Source of the DNA: CALAED01 sp035765195
Lineage (GTDB): Bacteria; Actinomycetota; Actinomycetes; Streptosporangiales; Streptosporangiaceae
Length of the DNA stretch: 64,000 nt
NCBI GenBank assembly: GCA_035765195.1
Contig: DASTYC010000050.1
Span: 241,032-305,031 of the forward strand
Reading direction: 5' to 3'
Shown here: positions 42,314-52,878 of the stretch, in pieces
How the letters are laid out: each line of letters begins with the position of its first letter
How positions within the stretch are numbered: position 1 is the stretch's first letter
Notes under the pieces: model-generated
Seen by the model: only the letters and a program-made list of their open reading frames with translations
The model's database searches: none
What the model was told of the DNA's origin: nothing
Program-made: the position numbers and the translations under genes

Positions 42314-43771
42314 TCAGCCCGCGCTGGGGCGGCCCTTCTCGTACAACCAGGCGCGGAAGAACGCGTCGAGGTTCGTGCCCGAGATCTGGTTGGCCAGCGC
42401 GATGAACTGACCGGTGGTGACGTTGCCGCCGCGGTGGTCGCGTGCCCAGGTGCGCAGCAGCTCGTCGAACTTCTCGGTGCCGATCTTCTGCCGCAGCGCG
42501 ACCAAGGTCATCGCGCCCCTGTCGTAGACCGACCTGCCGAACATCTGCGGCCGGCCGGGGTCGCCCGGCGGGACGTCCCACAGATCCTTGTTGCCCTCCT
42601 GCCGGTAGCGCAGGTCGTACTGCTGCTGCACGGTCGGCCCGCCGCTGCGCTCGCCCCACGTCCACTCGGCGTAGGTGGCGAAGCCCTCGTTGAGCCAGAT
42701 GTCCTGCCATCTGGTCACGCTGACGCTGTCGCCGTACCACTCGTGCGCCAGCTCGTGCGCGAGGATCGTCGGGTCGGCGCCGAACGAGCCGAACACCGGC
42801 CGGGTCTGGGTCTCCAGCGCGAACCCGACGTCGGCGTTGTCGACGATGGCGCCGGTCGAGGAGAAGGGGTAGTCGCCGAACGTCTTGTCGAAGGCGTCGG
42901 TGATCTCGGCGGTGTTGGCGTACACGCCCTCGACGGTCGAGGTCTCCACACTCGGGTCGACGGCGACGTGGATCGGCACCCCGCCCGGCGTGGTGCCCTT
43001 CTTCACGTTGAACTTGCCGACGTCCACCGTGGCGAGATAGGTCGCCATCGGCTCCTTGACCTGCCACGTCGTGTGTGCGCCGCCGTCGGTGGAGCTGGTC
43101 TGATCGCCGTTGGCGACCACGGTGCTGCCCTTCGGCACGGTGATGTCGAAGTCGAAGGTCGCCTTGTCGCTGGGGTGGTCGTTGCTCGGGAACCACGTGT
43201 GGGCGCCGCTCGGCTGGCCGGCGATGAAGACGCCGTCGCTGGTGCGGATCCAGCCGTATCGGCCGAGGACCGGGTCGTTGATCTCCTTCGGGGTTCCGGA
43301 GTACGCCACCGTCACCTTGAACTGGGCGCCGGGGGCGACGGGCCGCGCCGGGGTGATGATCAGCTCGCTGCCCCGCTGCTGGTGCCGGGCGGCCGCGCCG
43401 TCGACCTTGACGCCGCCGACGGACAGGCCCGCCAGGTCGAGGTTGAAGCGCGCCAGGGGCTGTTTGGCGGTGGCGGTGAGCTCGGCGGTGCCGTCGAGCG
43501 CGCGCACGCTGTCGCCGGGGTTCAGCCGCAGCGTGAGCCCGTAGTGCGTGACGTCGTACCCGCCGTTGCCGTCGCCCGGCGTGTACGGGTCGCCGGCGGT
43601 GGCCGCGCCGATGTCGGAGCCGCCGGGCGCGGCGGTGGCCGGGGCCGACGTGCCGTCGGCCGGGGGCTCGCCGTCGTCGCCCGAGCATGCCGTGACCGTG
43701 AGGCCGAGGGCCGCGGCGGCGGCCACGGCGGCCCAGGATGCCGGGATTCGGGGGGTACGTGGGGTGGACAC
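42314..43771 (-). CDS. M1 family metallopeptidase lipoprotein (copy 3 of 3)
   Basis: A 485-residue M1 peptidase and the only one of the three with a lipobox (LTVTAC, cysteine near residue 29), so it should be membrane-tethered while its paralogues are released. GDGNGGYDVTHYGLTLRL begins the beta-domain. Zinc residues are in HELAHEWYGD, where Glu replaces the Gln of the other copies, and WLNEGFATYAEW. The end LYEKGRPSAG matches the KG(R/K)P tails of the siblings. An Ala/Pro/Thr-rich linker follows the lipid cysteine. It probably trims peptides outside the cell. Confidence 0.88.
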   Translation of the reverse strand: MSTPRTPRIPASWAAVAAAAALGLTVTACSGDDGEPPADGTSAPATAAPGGSDIGAATAGDPYTPGDGNGGYDVTHYGLTLRLNPGDSVRALDGTAELTATAKQPLARFNLDLAGLSVGGVKVDGAAARHQQRGSELIITPARPVAPGAQFKVTVAYSGTPKEINDPVLGRYGWIRTSDGVFIAGQPSGAHTWFPSNDHPSDKATFDFDITVPKGSTVVANGDQTSSTDGGAHTTWQVKEPMATYLATVDVGKFNVKKGTTPGGVPIHVAVDPSVETSTVEGVYANTAEITDAFDKTFGDYPFSSTGAIVDNADVGFALETQTRPVFGSFGADPTILAHELAHEWYGDSVSVTRWQDIWLNEGFATYAEWTWGERSGGPTVQQQYDLRYRQEGNKDLWDVPPGDPGRPQMFGRSVYDRGAMTLVALRQKIGTEKFDELLRTWARDHRGGNVTTGQFIALANQISGTNLDAFFRAWLYEKGRPSAG

Positions 43772-43815
43772 GACGCCAAGCCTGCCGGGATTCGCGGTCG
43801 CCGGGCAACCCGGAG

Positions 43816-44448
43816 CTACGGGGACGTCGGCGGCGACGCGGAACCGGGGGCCGATCGGGCCGCCGATCCGCTCGCCGCGTACGGATCGGGCGCGGTCGGA
43901 TCAACCTTGATCACGAGGGTCCTGGCCGCCTTGTCGTGCAGCGCCTGGCGCCGGTGGTCCCACAGCAGCCAGGCGGGGTCGAGCAGGGCCAGGATTCCGC
44001 CGAAGCCGCAGGTGACCAGGTTGACGAAGAGCGCGAACAAGATCGAGAAGCCGGCCCGCCAGGCCGCCTGCGCCCAGGTCACGGGGCCGCCGTCGGTCAT
44101 CCGGACCAGCCGGGTGCGGGCCGCCCGCTTGCCGAGCGTCTGACCCCACTTGGCGTGCTGCAGCCAGTAGTAGAGGAAGGCGATCACCAGCGCGAGGAAC
44201 CCCGCCATCCGGGTCCCGGGCCGGCTCGCGACGTACGAGGCGCCGTACCCAGCCTGGCCGACCCGATCCCAGCGGATGGTCGGGCCGATGAGGATCGCCT
44301 GGATCACGAGCACGACGATCGCGTCGATGACCCCGCCCCCGAACCGGGCCCAGCGGCCGGCCAGCCGCCCGACCGAGTCGGCGTCGCTGAAGACCGGGCC
44401 ATAAGCGCTCCCGCCGTACCGCGGGCCGCCCGGCGGCGGATGAGTCAT
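43816..44448 (-). CDS. RDD family membrane protein
   Basis: A 210-residue protein with a polar Pro/Gly/Tyr-rich N-terminus and an RDD domain: LAGRWARFGGGVIDAIVVLV (the R...D first span), a second span, HAKWGQTLGKRAARTRLVR between spans 2 and 3, and a final amphipathic pair with LVTCGFGGILALLDPAWLLW. RDD proteins are small inner-membrane proteins, some linked to ion or amino-acid transport; the substrate is unknown. The C-terminal 20 residues are low-complexity Ser/Ala/Pro. It follows the third M1 gene on the same strand, 44 nt away on its upstream side. The start at 44448 lacks a strong ribosome site. Confidence 0.82.
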   Translation of the reverse strand: MTHPPPGGPRYGGSAYGPVFSDADSVGRLAGRWARFGGGVIDAIVVLVIQAILIGPTIRWDRVGQAGYGASYVASRPGTRMAGFLALVIAFLYYWLQHAKWGQTLGKRAARTRLVRMTDGGPVTWAQAAWRAGFSILFALFVNLVTCGFGGILALLDPAWLLWDHRRQALHDKAARTLVIKVDPTAPDPYAASGSAARSAPGSASPPTSP

Positions 44449-44537
44449 GCCGAAGACAATGAGCGGAGAAGCCCGTCGTCAAACGCCGGCACGGCTCGTC
44501 CAGGCGATGATTTACCCGATATTGGGTGACATGGTGG

Positions 44538-45638
44538 TCACAGATTGCCGCGTCGGTGTTGCTCCCGCTCGATCGCCTCGAACAGGGCCTTGAAGTTGCC
44601 CTTGCCGAAGCCGAGCGAGCCGTGCCGCTCGATGAGTTCGAAGAACACCGTCGGCCGATCCTGCACCGGCTTGGTGAAGATCTGCAGCAGATAGCCGTCC
44701 TCGTCGCGGTCGACCAGGATGCGGCGCCGCCGGAGTTCGGCGACCGGCACCCGGACCTCGCCGATGCGGGCACGCAGGTCGGGGTCGTCGTAGTAGGAGT
44801 CCGGGGTGTCGAGGAACTCCACGCCGGCCGCGCGCATCCGATCCACGGTGGCGAGGATGTCGTCGGTGGCGAGCGCGATGTGCTGGACGCCGGGGCCGCC
44901 GTAGAACTCGAGGTACTCCTCGATCTGCGACCGGCGCCGGCCGTGCGCGGGCTCGTTCAGCGGGAACTTGACCTTGCGGGTGCCGTCGGCGACGACCTTG
45001 GACATCAGCGCCGAGTACTCCGTGGCGATGTCGTCGCCGATGAACTCGGCCATGTCGGTGAAGCCCATGACCCGGTGGTAGAAGTCGGCCCACTCGTTCA
45101 TGCGCTCGACGTTGCCGACGCAGTGGTCGACGCTCCGGATCGGCGGCTCGGCCGGCGGTCGCACGATCGGCTCCGCCCGCTCGTAGCCGGGCAGGTACGG
45201 CCCCGAGTAGTTGGCGCGGTCGACCAGCGAGTGCCGGGTCTCGCCGTACGTGGCGATGGCCGCGATCACCACCTTGCCGTACTCGTCCTCGACCACGTGC
45301 GGTTCCTCGATACCGGTGGCGCCGCGGGCGACGGCGTGCTCGTAGGCGGCGGTGACGTCGGGCACCGTGATCGCCAGGTCGATGACGCCGTCTCCGTGGG
45401 CGGCGACGTGGCGGGCGAGATCGGTTCCCGCACGGACGGGGCCCTTGACGACGAACCTGGCCTCGCCCGACTCCAGGACGTAGGCCGCCTCGTCGCGGCT
45501 ACCGGTCTCGGGGCCCCGGTAGGCCACCAGCCGCATGCCGAACGCCGTGGAGTAGTAGTGCGCCGCCTGCTTGGCGTTGCCGACGGCGAAGACGATGGCA
45601 TCCATCCCGTGGACGGGGAACGCGTCAGTTGATCTCAT
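44538..45638 (-). CDS. hppD: 4-hydroxyphenylpyruvate dioxygenase
   Basis: A 366-residue non-haem Fe(II) dioxygenase converting 4-hydroxyphenylpyruvate to homogentisate in tyrosine breakdown. The iron ligands are in DHCVGNVE (first His), GVQHIALATDD (second His) and FFELIERHGS (Glu). FGKGNFKALFEAIEREQ is the conserved gating C-terminal helix. The two vicinal-oxygen-chelate halves are at about residues 10-150 and 170-345. ATG 45638 gives MRSTDAFPVHGMDAIVFAVG, matching homologues; the GGAGG site abuts the ATG too closely, so the true initiation signal is unsure. It is divergent from an Lrp-type regulator gene that probably controls it. Confidence 0.94.
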   Translation of the reverse strand: MRSTDAFPVHGMDAIVFAVGNAKQAAHYYSTAFGMRLVAYRGPETGSRDEAAYVLESGEARFVVKGPVRAGTDLARHVAAHGDGVIDLAITVPDVTAAYEHAVARGATGIEEPHVVEDEYGKVVIAAIATYGETRHSLVDRANYSGPYLPGYERAEPIVRPPAEPPIRSVDHCVGNVERMNEWADFYHRVMGFTDMAEFIGDDIATEYSALMSKVVADGTRKVKFPLNEPAHGRRRSQIEEYLEFYGGPGVQHIALATDDILATVDRMRAAGVEFLDTPDSYYDDPDLRARIGEVRVPVAELRRRRILVDRDEDGYLLQIFTKPVQDRPTVFFELIERHGSLGFGKGNFKALFEAIEREQHRRGNL

Positions 45639-45689
45639 CCCTCCACTTTGTGCGGCGTGCGACAGAGTGTGCAAGGCATCGTCGAACAG

Positions 45690-45739
45690 CTGGACAATAT
45701 GTACAGTCACACGGCCGAAGCCGTGCATACTCTGTGCAC
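45690..45739. promoter_or_regulatory. Two dyads between hppD and the Lrp gene
   Basis: CTGGACAATATGTACAG (45690-45706) is a dyad of the form CTGnACA-n3-TGTnCAG. GTGCA...TGCAC (45723-45739) is a second dyad. Both lie in the 124-nt gap between the divergent genes, in AT-richer sequence. Their size and number suit an Lrp/AsnC dimer array acting on both promoters. Confidence 0.5.
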
Positions 45740-45762
45740 CCTGCCCAGGGAGGAAGACGACC

Positions 45763-46287
45763 GTGACCGTCGACGCGCTGGACGCGCGGATCATCGAGTT
45801 GTTCGCCGCGGAGCCGCGCATCGGCGTGCTGGAGTGCTCACGCCGGCTGGGCGTGGCACGCGGCACCGTCCAGGCCCGGCTCGACCGCATGGGCCGGCGA
45901 GGAGTGATCAGCGGCTTCGGGCCCGAGGTCGACCCCGCCGCGCTGGGCTACGGCGTGACGGCGTTCGTGACGCTGCAGATCCGGCAGCCGGGAGGCCACG
46001 ATCCGGTGGCCTCCCGGCTCGCCGCGATCCCCGAGGTCATCGAGGCGCACACGATCACGGGCGCGGCCGACATGCTGGTCCGCATCGTCGGCCGCGGCAA
46101 CGCCGACCTGCAGCGGGTGATCGATATGATCGTCGACGTCGCGGGCGTGGAGCGCGCCTCTACCGCGATCTCGCTCGCGACGCAGATCCGCCACCGCACG
46201 CTCCCGCTCGTGCGCGCCGCCGCGGCGGAGGGCGAACGGGCGGCGGAGGGCGAACGGGAGGAGACGGGGCGTGACCCGCGGCCCTGA
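45763..46287 (+). CDS. Lrp/AsnC family transcriptional regulator
   Basis: A 174-residue regulator. The N-terminal HTH (about residues 5-50: IGVLECSRRLGVARGTVQAR) is followed by a RAM ligand-binding domain (about 60-150) with TAFVTLQIRQ and ITGAADMLVRIVGRG. Members bind amino acids and form octamers on DNA. Placement back to back with hppD suggests control of tyrosine or phenylalanine catabolism. GTG 45763 is set by AGGGAGGAAG 6 nt upstream; the open frame to 45571 is shadow. The last 25 residues carry a duplicated Glu-rich AEGERAAEGEREE tail beyond the usual family end. Confidence 0.88.
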   Translation: MTVDALDARIIELFAAEPRIGVLECSRRLGVARGTVQARLDRMGRRGVISGFGPEVDPAALGYGVTAFVTLQIRQPGGHDPVASRLAAIPEVIEAHTITGAADMLVRIVGRGNADLQRVIDMIVDVAGVERASTAISLATQIRHRTLPLVRAAAAEGERAAEGEREETGRDPRP

Positions 46288-46330
46288 TCCGGGGGACCAA
46301 GGCCGCCGAGTGCGTGCGTACGGTCCTGGG

Positions 46331-46831
46331 TCAGGCGCCCGCGTAAGGGGTGGCGTCGATGATCTCGACCGTCATCTTCCGGCCGTTGGGCAGCGTGTAG
46401 GAGGCCTGCTCGCCGACCTTCTTGCCGTTGATAGCGGCGCCCAAGGGCGACTTCGGCGAGTAGACGTCGATCGGTGAGCCGCTCTCTTCGCGCGAGGCCA
46501 GCAGGAAGGTGACCTCGTCGCCGTCGCCGTGGAAGCTCACGGTGACGGTCATGCCGGGCCCGACGACGCCTTCGGTGCGGGGCGCCTCGCCCACCCGGGA
46601 GTTCTCGAGGATGTGCTGGAGCTGGAGGATGCGGCCCTCGATCTTGCCCTGCTCCTCTTTGGCCGCGTGGTAACCGCCGTTCTCCCGGAGGTCGCCCTCC
46701 TCGCGGGCCGCCTCGATCTTTTGGGCGATGTCGATGCGACCCTGTCCCGTGAGGTGGTCCAGCTCGTTCTTGAGCCGGTCGTACGCCTCCTGCGTCAGCC
46801 AGGTGACGTTGTCATCGCGGGTCTCGGTCAC
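46331..46831 (-). CDS. greA: Transcription elongation factor GreA
   Basis: A 166-residue GreA. It rescues backtracked RNA polymerase by stimulating transcript cleavage through the secondary channel. The N-terminal coiled-coil (about residues 12-85) carries the tip acidic pair in EEGDLRENGGYHAAKEEQ, and the C-terminal FKBP-like domain ends SPLGAAINGKKVGEQASY. GTG 46831 is supported by GAGGAG 6 nt upstream. It is divergent from the mca gene; the shared 338-nt region 46832-47169 has no gene and contains an AT-rich stretch (about 46880-46925) that could hold the greA promoter. Confidence 0.95.
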   Translation of the reverse strand: MTETRDDNVTWLTQEAYDRLKNELDHLTGQGRIDIAQKIEAAREEGDLRENGGYHAAKEEQGKIEGRILQLQHILENSRVGEAPRTEGVVGPGMTVTVSFHGDGDEVTFLLASREESGSPIDVYSPKSPLGAAINGKKVGEQASYTLPNGRKMTVEIIDATPYAGA

Positions 46832-47169
46832 GGGTACTCCTCATCCACATCCACATGCGGGGCGACGAAACCTCTAGCCTATATGAGCCGCAAGCGTAAA
46901 CGTTCCGTCGTGAATTCATTTACCCAGACCCAAGAGATCGTACGTCTGTGGAACCGATCTGTTGGCGAGGTCCGGGAATCTCCGCGCGTCCGGCGTCGTT
47001 TGTCATGGACAATCGGACGGGCTTCCCGCACCCGGGACGGCCCCGTCCTGACGAAGGCAGACGAAGGCACCGGACGAGCTCAGTCCAACGCCCGGCCGGC
47101 GATCACGTTTTCCAGGCCGGGACGCGACGGAGGGATCTGACGGAGCCCTGGCACGAGGGGGATCTCCAG
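46832..47169. other. Divergent greA-mca intergenic region
   Basis: A 338-nt region without a supported gene. The greA side is AT-rich (about 46865-46925) and has weak promoter-like hexamers on the minus strand (TTTACG, then TAGAGG 18 nt on). The mca frame stays open back to 46948, but the ribosome site for GTG 47170 makes the upstream part an untranslated leader. Confidence 0.4.
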
Positions 47170-48054
47170 GTGGCTGAGCCGGCGAGGCTGCGGCTGATGG
47201 CCGTACACGCCCATCCGGACGACGAGTCCAGCAAGGGCGCCGCGACGATGGCGCGGTACGTGAGCGAGGGCGTCGATGTCCTGGTCGTGACCTGCACGGG
47301 GGGCGAGCGAGGCGACATCCTCAACCCGGCCATGGACAGGCCGGAGGTCAAAGAGAACATGGCCGCCATCCGCAAGGCCGAGATGGCGGCGGCCCGAGAG
47401 ATCTTGGGGGTCGGCCAGCGCTGGCTCGGCTTCGTCGACTCTGGCTTTCCCGAGGGCGATCCGCCGCCGCCGCTGCCCGAGGGTTGTTTCGCCGTCCAGC
47501 CGCTCGAAGTGGCGTCGGCACCCCTCGTTCAGGCCGTACGCGAATTCCGGCCGCACGTAATGCTGACTTACGACGAAAAAGGTGGCTATCCCCACCCAGA
47601 CCACGTCAAGTGCCACGAAGTGTCGATGGAGGCGTTCGAGGCGGCCGGCGACCCGGACCGCTACCCAGGGACGGGTGAGCCCTGGCAGCCGCTCAAGCTC
47701 TACTACCACCTCACCTTCACCAAGGACCGCATCCTGGCCCTCCACAACGCCATGCAGGAGGCCGGGCTCGAGTCTCCCTACGGCGAATGGATGAAGCGCT
47801 TCGAGGAGTGGCCGCAGCCGTGGGAGATCACCACGCAGGTGCCGTGCGCCGACTTCTTCGAGGCGCGCGACAAGGCGCTGATCGCCCACGCCACCCAGAT
47901 CGACCCGAACGGGCCGTGGTTCGCCTGCCCGCTGGACATTCAGCGCCGGGCATGGCCGACCGAGGACTACCATTTGGCCAGGTCCCTGGTTGACACCGAG
48001 CTACCAGAGGACGACCTGTTCGACGGCGTCCGGGAGAAGGTGGGAACTTCATGA
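47170..48054 (+). CDS. mca: Mycothiol S-conjugate amidase
   Basis: A 294-residue zinc amidase of the MshB/Mca family. It cleaves mycothiol S-conjugates of toxins and antibiotics to a mercapturic acid and the GlcN-inositol core, so it implies that the organism makes mycothiol. Zinc ligands lie in HAHPDDES (residues about 13-20) and HPDHVKCHE (about 142-150); TYDEKGGYPHPDH and CTGGERGDILNP are typical of Mca. GTG 47170 has GAGGGGG about 9 nt upstream. The stop overlaps the start of the next small membrane gene (ATGA), so the two are coupled. Confidence 0.93.
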   Translation: MAEPARLRLMAVHAHPDDESSKGAATMARYVSEGVDVLVVTCTGGERGDILNPAMDRPEVKENMAAIRKAEMAAAREILGVGQRWLGFVDSGFPEGDPPPPLPEGCFAVQPLEVASAPLVQAVREFRPHVMLTYDEKGGYPHPDHVKCHEVSMEAFEAAGDPDRYPGTGEPWQPLKLYYHLTFTKDRILALHNAMQEAGLESPYGEWMKRFEEWPQPWEITTQVPCADFFEARDKALIAHATQIDPNGPWFACPLDIQRRAWPTEDYHLARSLVDTELPEDDLFDGVREKVGTS

Positions 48055-48293
48055 CGGTGAGTGCCGCGGCGCTGCTCGCGGTTCCCGAAGACAAGGTGAC
48101 CCCTGGGGCCCTCGGCTTCGTCATCGTCCTCGCTCTCGGTGTGGCGCTCTACCTGCTGATCCGCTCGATGAACAAGCAGATCGCCCGCATCGAGGCGCCG
48201 CACGAGGAGGACCTGAAGCAGGAGGAATGGGAGCGGCGCCGGCAGGAGGAGTCAAGCCGGCGCTCCCCGAACGGCGACGGCGGTCCCGCCTGA
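48051..48293 (+). CDS. Small single-span membrane protein, mca partner
   Basis: An 80-residue protein with one membrane span (ALGFVIVLALGVALYLLIRS, about residues 19-38) and then a highly charged amphipathic cytoplasmic helix (HEEDLKQEEWERRRQEESS). Its ATG overlaps the mca stop by 4 nt. I recall a small protein of this kind behind mca in other actinomycetes, so it may anchor or assist Mca, but no function is known. No domain is recognised. Confidence 0.8.
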   Translation: MTVSAAALLAVPEDKVTPGALGFVIVLALGVALYLLIRSMNKQIARIEAPHEEDLKQEEWERRRQEESSRRSPNGDGGPA

Positions 48294-48362
48294 CCGCCTG
48301 AGCCGACGTACCGGCCCCGGCCACGCTCGCGCCACGCTGGGCCATGACGGTCTGTGCGGCGG

Positions 48363-48761
48363 TCAGCGGCGGTTGGCGTCGCCGAAGGTGATCGAGCCGT
48401 GGATGTCGCGGGCCTGCACCAGGTTGCCGTGCACCTGGGCGGAGCCGCCGACGATGTTGGTGACGCCGCCGCTCACCTGTTCGGCGTCGGCGAGCCACCG
48501 GCGCAGGTCGGCGGCGAACTCAGGGTCGAGGTCGGCGGCGGCCGCCAGCGCACCGGCGAGTTCCTCGACCCGGGCGGGGTCGCCCGGGTGCCGCTCCAGC
48601 TCGGTGACCGCCTGAACCGGCCGGGACTTGTCCCGGCCGCCGAATGCGCGCCGCACTAACCCGGTCAGCGCCGTCCACGCCTGTTTGCCCGCCTTGCCCG
48701 CCGCGTCATCGAAGATCTTGACCAAGATCGCGGCCACCACGGGCGTCGTGATGGGATCCAT
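48363..48761 (-). CDS. Small protein with C-terminal amyloid-signalling-like motif
   Basis: A 132-residue soluble protein. Residues 5-42 are an amphipathic to hydrophobic helix region (VVAAILVKIFDDAAGKAG, then LTGLVRRAFGG). Residues about 45-95 are charged helices. The C-terminal residues 98-127 (SGGVTNIVGGSAQVHG, then NLVQARDIHGSITF) match the look of bacterial amyloid signalling sequences: N-x(V/I)-x-G, a short repeat, and a Q-A-R-D-I-H-G core resembling the RHIM (I/V)Q-x-G core. In such systems a small effector with a membrane-active N-terminal domain is triggered by the same motif on an NLR receptor. No NLR is encoded near it here. The start at 48761 has no strong ribosome site. Confidence 0.65.
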   Translation of the reverse strand: MDPITTPVVAAILVKIFDDAAGKAGKQAWTALTGLVRRAFGGRDKSRPVQAVTELERHPGDPARVEELAGALAAAADLDPEFAADLRRWLADAEQVSGGVTNIVGGSAQVHGNLVQARDIHGSITFGDANRR

Positions 48762-48838
48762 CGCCTCAGCGTACGCGCGTCGCTTCAGCCGGTCAGCTTG
48801 CCGGTGTCGAGGGCGCCGTGTAGGGCAGGATCGGAGGC

Positions 48839-50839
<2,001 letters not shown>

Positions 50840-51050
50840 CTCGGCTGGTCAACGTGTGGTTCACCGCTCGCGCCCGCGACTCGCCGGTGACTCGGCGGGC
50901 CGCGGGCCGGCCTCACATGCGGAAGAGTGGGGACGAAACGGGAACTTCGGTGCCTGGACTGTCGTCGCCTAAGTAGGCCATAGTCGTTGATGGTCGGTTC
51001 CGGCGTCGCCGGAGTGGTCGCAGGGTCGGGCGATACAAGGAGTGGATACA

Positions 51051-52226
51051 GTGCGCAGGCCGAGCCGCCGTGTGCTCCCGACGGTTATCGGTACCTCCGT
51101 CGCCGCGACCTTGGCGGCCGACATCGGCATCGCGCTGGCGCGCACACAATCGCAGGCGCCCGGCCAGGCCCCGGCGGCCGGCCAGTTCGTCGCCGCGTCG
51201 CAGCGCGAGAACCTGTCGCCCACCGCGGTCGCGCCGCTCACGCAGCGGCTCAGCGCCGACCTTCTCGTCGCGTCCGCGCGCACCTTGCCGCCCGCGGTCG
51301 TCGAGCGGGTCCGTCGCCTCAAGGGCGTGCGGGGGGCCGAGGTCATCGACGCCGCGCAGGCGCTGGTCGCCGGCAAGCGAGTCGGGCTCGTCGGCGTCGA
51401 CCCGTCCACCTTCCGCGCGTACACACCCAAGCCCACGGCCGAGTCCGACGCGCTGTGGCGCAACATCTACGCCGGAGACGTCGCCGTCTCGTTCGTGTTC
51501 GGCGCGGACGGCGGGGTCAAGCTCGGCAGCACGGCGGCGGTCGGCGGCAGGCAGCGGCAGCGTCCGTTGCGGATCGGCGCGTACGCGACCATGGGCATGA
51601 GCCAGATCGACGCCGTCGTGTCCCACAGCACCGCGCAGTCGTTCGGCATGCCGACCGGCAACGCGCTCGTCGTGAGCGCGCCCAAGGCCGACGCCGGCAA
51701 GCTGCGCAAGGCCCTGGCGAAGATGCTGCCCAAGGGGGCCAAGGCCGCCGAGATCCACCCCGAGATCCGGCTGCCGAGCCGGGCTCCGGCGCCGGGCCGG
51801 GGCGGCCGCATCGGCGAGGTGCTGAGCGCGCAGCAGATCTCCATCGCGATCCAGGCGGCTCAGTCCAAGCTCGGCGTGCCGTACGTGTGGGGCGGCGAGT
51901 CCGACGCCGAGGGCGGGTACGACTGCTCCGGGCTCCTGCAGTACGCCTTCGGCCAGGCCGGCATCCGCATGCCGCGCGTCGCCGCCGATCAGGCCAGGAC
52001 CGGCTGGCGCATCCCCTTCGCGCAGGCTCGCCCCGGCGACCTGCTGATCTGGGCCAACGACCCGACGGCGCCGGGCTACATCTCGCACATCGCCCTCTAC
52101 ATCGGCGGCGGCAAGATGGTGGTCGCGCCGCACACCGGCGACGTGGTCAAGATCCAGCAGGTGTACTTCACCAACTTCCAGGGCGCCATCCGCATCAACC
52201 CCAAGGTCGCCGCCCGGCTCGCCTAG
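51051..52226 (+). CDS. Secreted NlpC/P60 (C40) cell-wall hydrolase
   Basis: A 391-residue exported protein. The N-terminus is basic, with a hydrophobic stretch (VLPTVIGTSVAATLAADIGI). Residues about 50-245 form an unrecognised region beginning SQRENLSPTAVAPLTQRL; the C-terminal 120 residues are an NlpC/P60 domain. The catalytic Cys is in GGYDCSGLLQYAF, His in YISHIALYIGGG and the third polar residue in VVAPHTGDVV; GTPYVWGG-like KLGVPYVWGGES precedes the Cys. It should cut gamma-D-glutamyl-meso-DAP bonds of peptidoglycan. GTG 51051 lies 8 nt after AAGGAG; the GTG at 51042 overlaps the site and is unlikely. Confidence 0.9.
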   Translation: MRRPSRRVLPTVIGTSVAATLAADIGIALARTQSQAPGQAPAAGQFVAASQRENLSPTAVAPLTQRLSADLLVASARTLPPAVVERVRRLKGVRGAEVIDAAQALVAGKRVGLVGVDPSTFRAYTPKPTAESDALWRNIYAGDVAVSFVFGADGGVKLGSTAAVGGRQRQRPLRIGAYATMGMSQIDAVVSHSTAQSFGMPTGNALVVSAPKADAGKLRKALAKMLPKGAKAAEIHPEIRLPSRAPAPGRGGRIGEVLSAQQISIAIQAAQSKLGVPYVWGGESDAEGGYDCSGLLQYAFGQAGIRMPRVAADQARTGWRIPFAQARPGDLLIWANDPTAPGYISHIALYIGGGKMVVAPHTGDVVKIQQVYFTNFQGAIRINPKVAARLA

Positions 52227-52260
52227 CGCGTCCGCCTCGCTCAGCGCGTCCGGTCTCGCC

Positions 52261-52878
52261 TCACAGCGGGCAGCCGGCGGCGAGGAAGGCCATGGCGTCG
52301 TCGACGAGCGCCGGCAGGTCGAGTGCGCCGTCGCTGTCGACCCAGGTCACGATCGAGGCCTCCAGCGCCGCCGTGGTCGCCCACGTGAGCGCCCTGACCC
52401 GCGGGTCGTCCACCGGCCTGCCGGAGCGCTCGGCGACGAGTTCCATGAACGTCGTCAGCGCCTCTTGGTGCATCAGGTCGAAGCTGCGCGCGCGCAGCGC
52501 CGGGACCGAAAGGATCAGCCTGGTGCGGGTGAGGATCTGCTCCTTGTCGCGCGGGTACATCTGGGCGAACACCTGCCGGTACATCGCCCGCAACGCGTCG
52601 AGGACGCCGAGCTCCGGCGGCTGGGCGCGGAAGACCTCCGCCATGACCGGGTCGTACTCGTCGGTGAGCACACAATCTTCCTTCGAGGGGAAGTAGCGAA
52701 AGAACGTGCTGGGCGAGATCTCCGCCGCCGCGGCGATCTGCTCGACGGTCGTCGCGTCGTAGCCCTGCTCGACGAAGAGCCGGAGGGCATGCTCCTGAAT
52801 GGCCCTCCGGGTCTTCAGCTTCTTGCGTTCGCGCAGCGGCAGGCGGTCGTCGAGCGAGTCAGCCGGAGAGGTGCTCAT
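52261..52878 (-). CDS. TetR family regulator of the adjacent pump
   Basis: A 205-residue TetR-type repressor. The N-terminal HTH (about residues 15-60) reads RRAIQEHALRLFVEQGYDAT followed by the VEQIAAAAEISPSTFFRYFP recognition helix, with FPSKED after it. The ligand domain follows and ends LAAGCPL. It is downstream of, and overlaps by 20 nt, the MFS pump gene, so pump and repressor are co-transcribed and translationally coupled. Autoregulation through the palindrome at 54459-54478 is likely. The start at 52878 has GGAG 9 nt upstream. Confidence 0.9.
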   Translation of the reverse strand: MSTSPADSLDDRLPLRERKKLKTRRAIQEHALRLFVEQGYDATTVEQIAAAAEISPSTFFRYFPSKEDCVLTDEYDPVMAEVFRAQPPELGVLDALRAMYRQVFAQMYPRDKEQILTRTRLILSVPALRARSFDLMHQEALTTFMELVAERSGRPVDDPRVRALTWATTAALEASIVTWVDSDGALDLPALVDDAMAFLAAGCPL

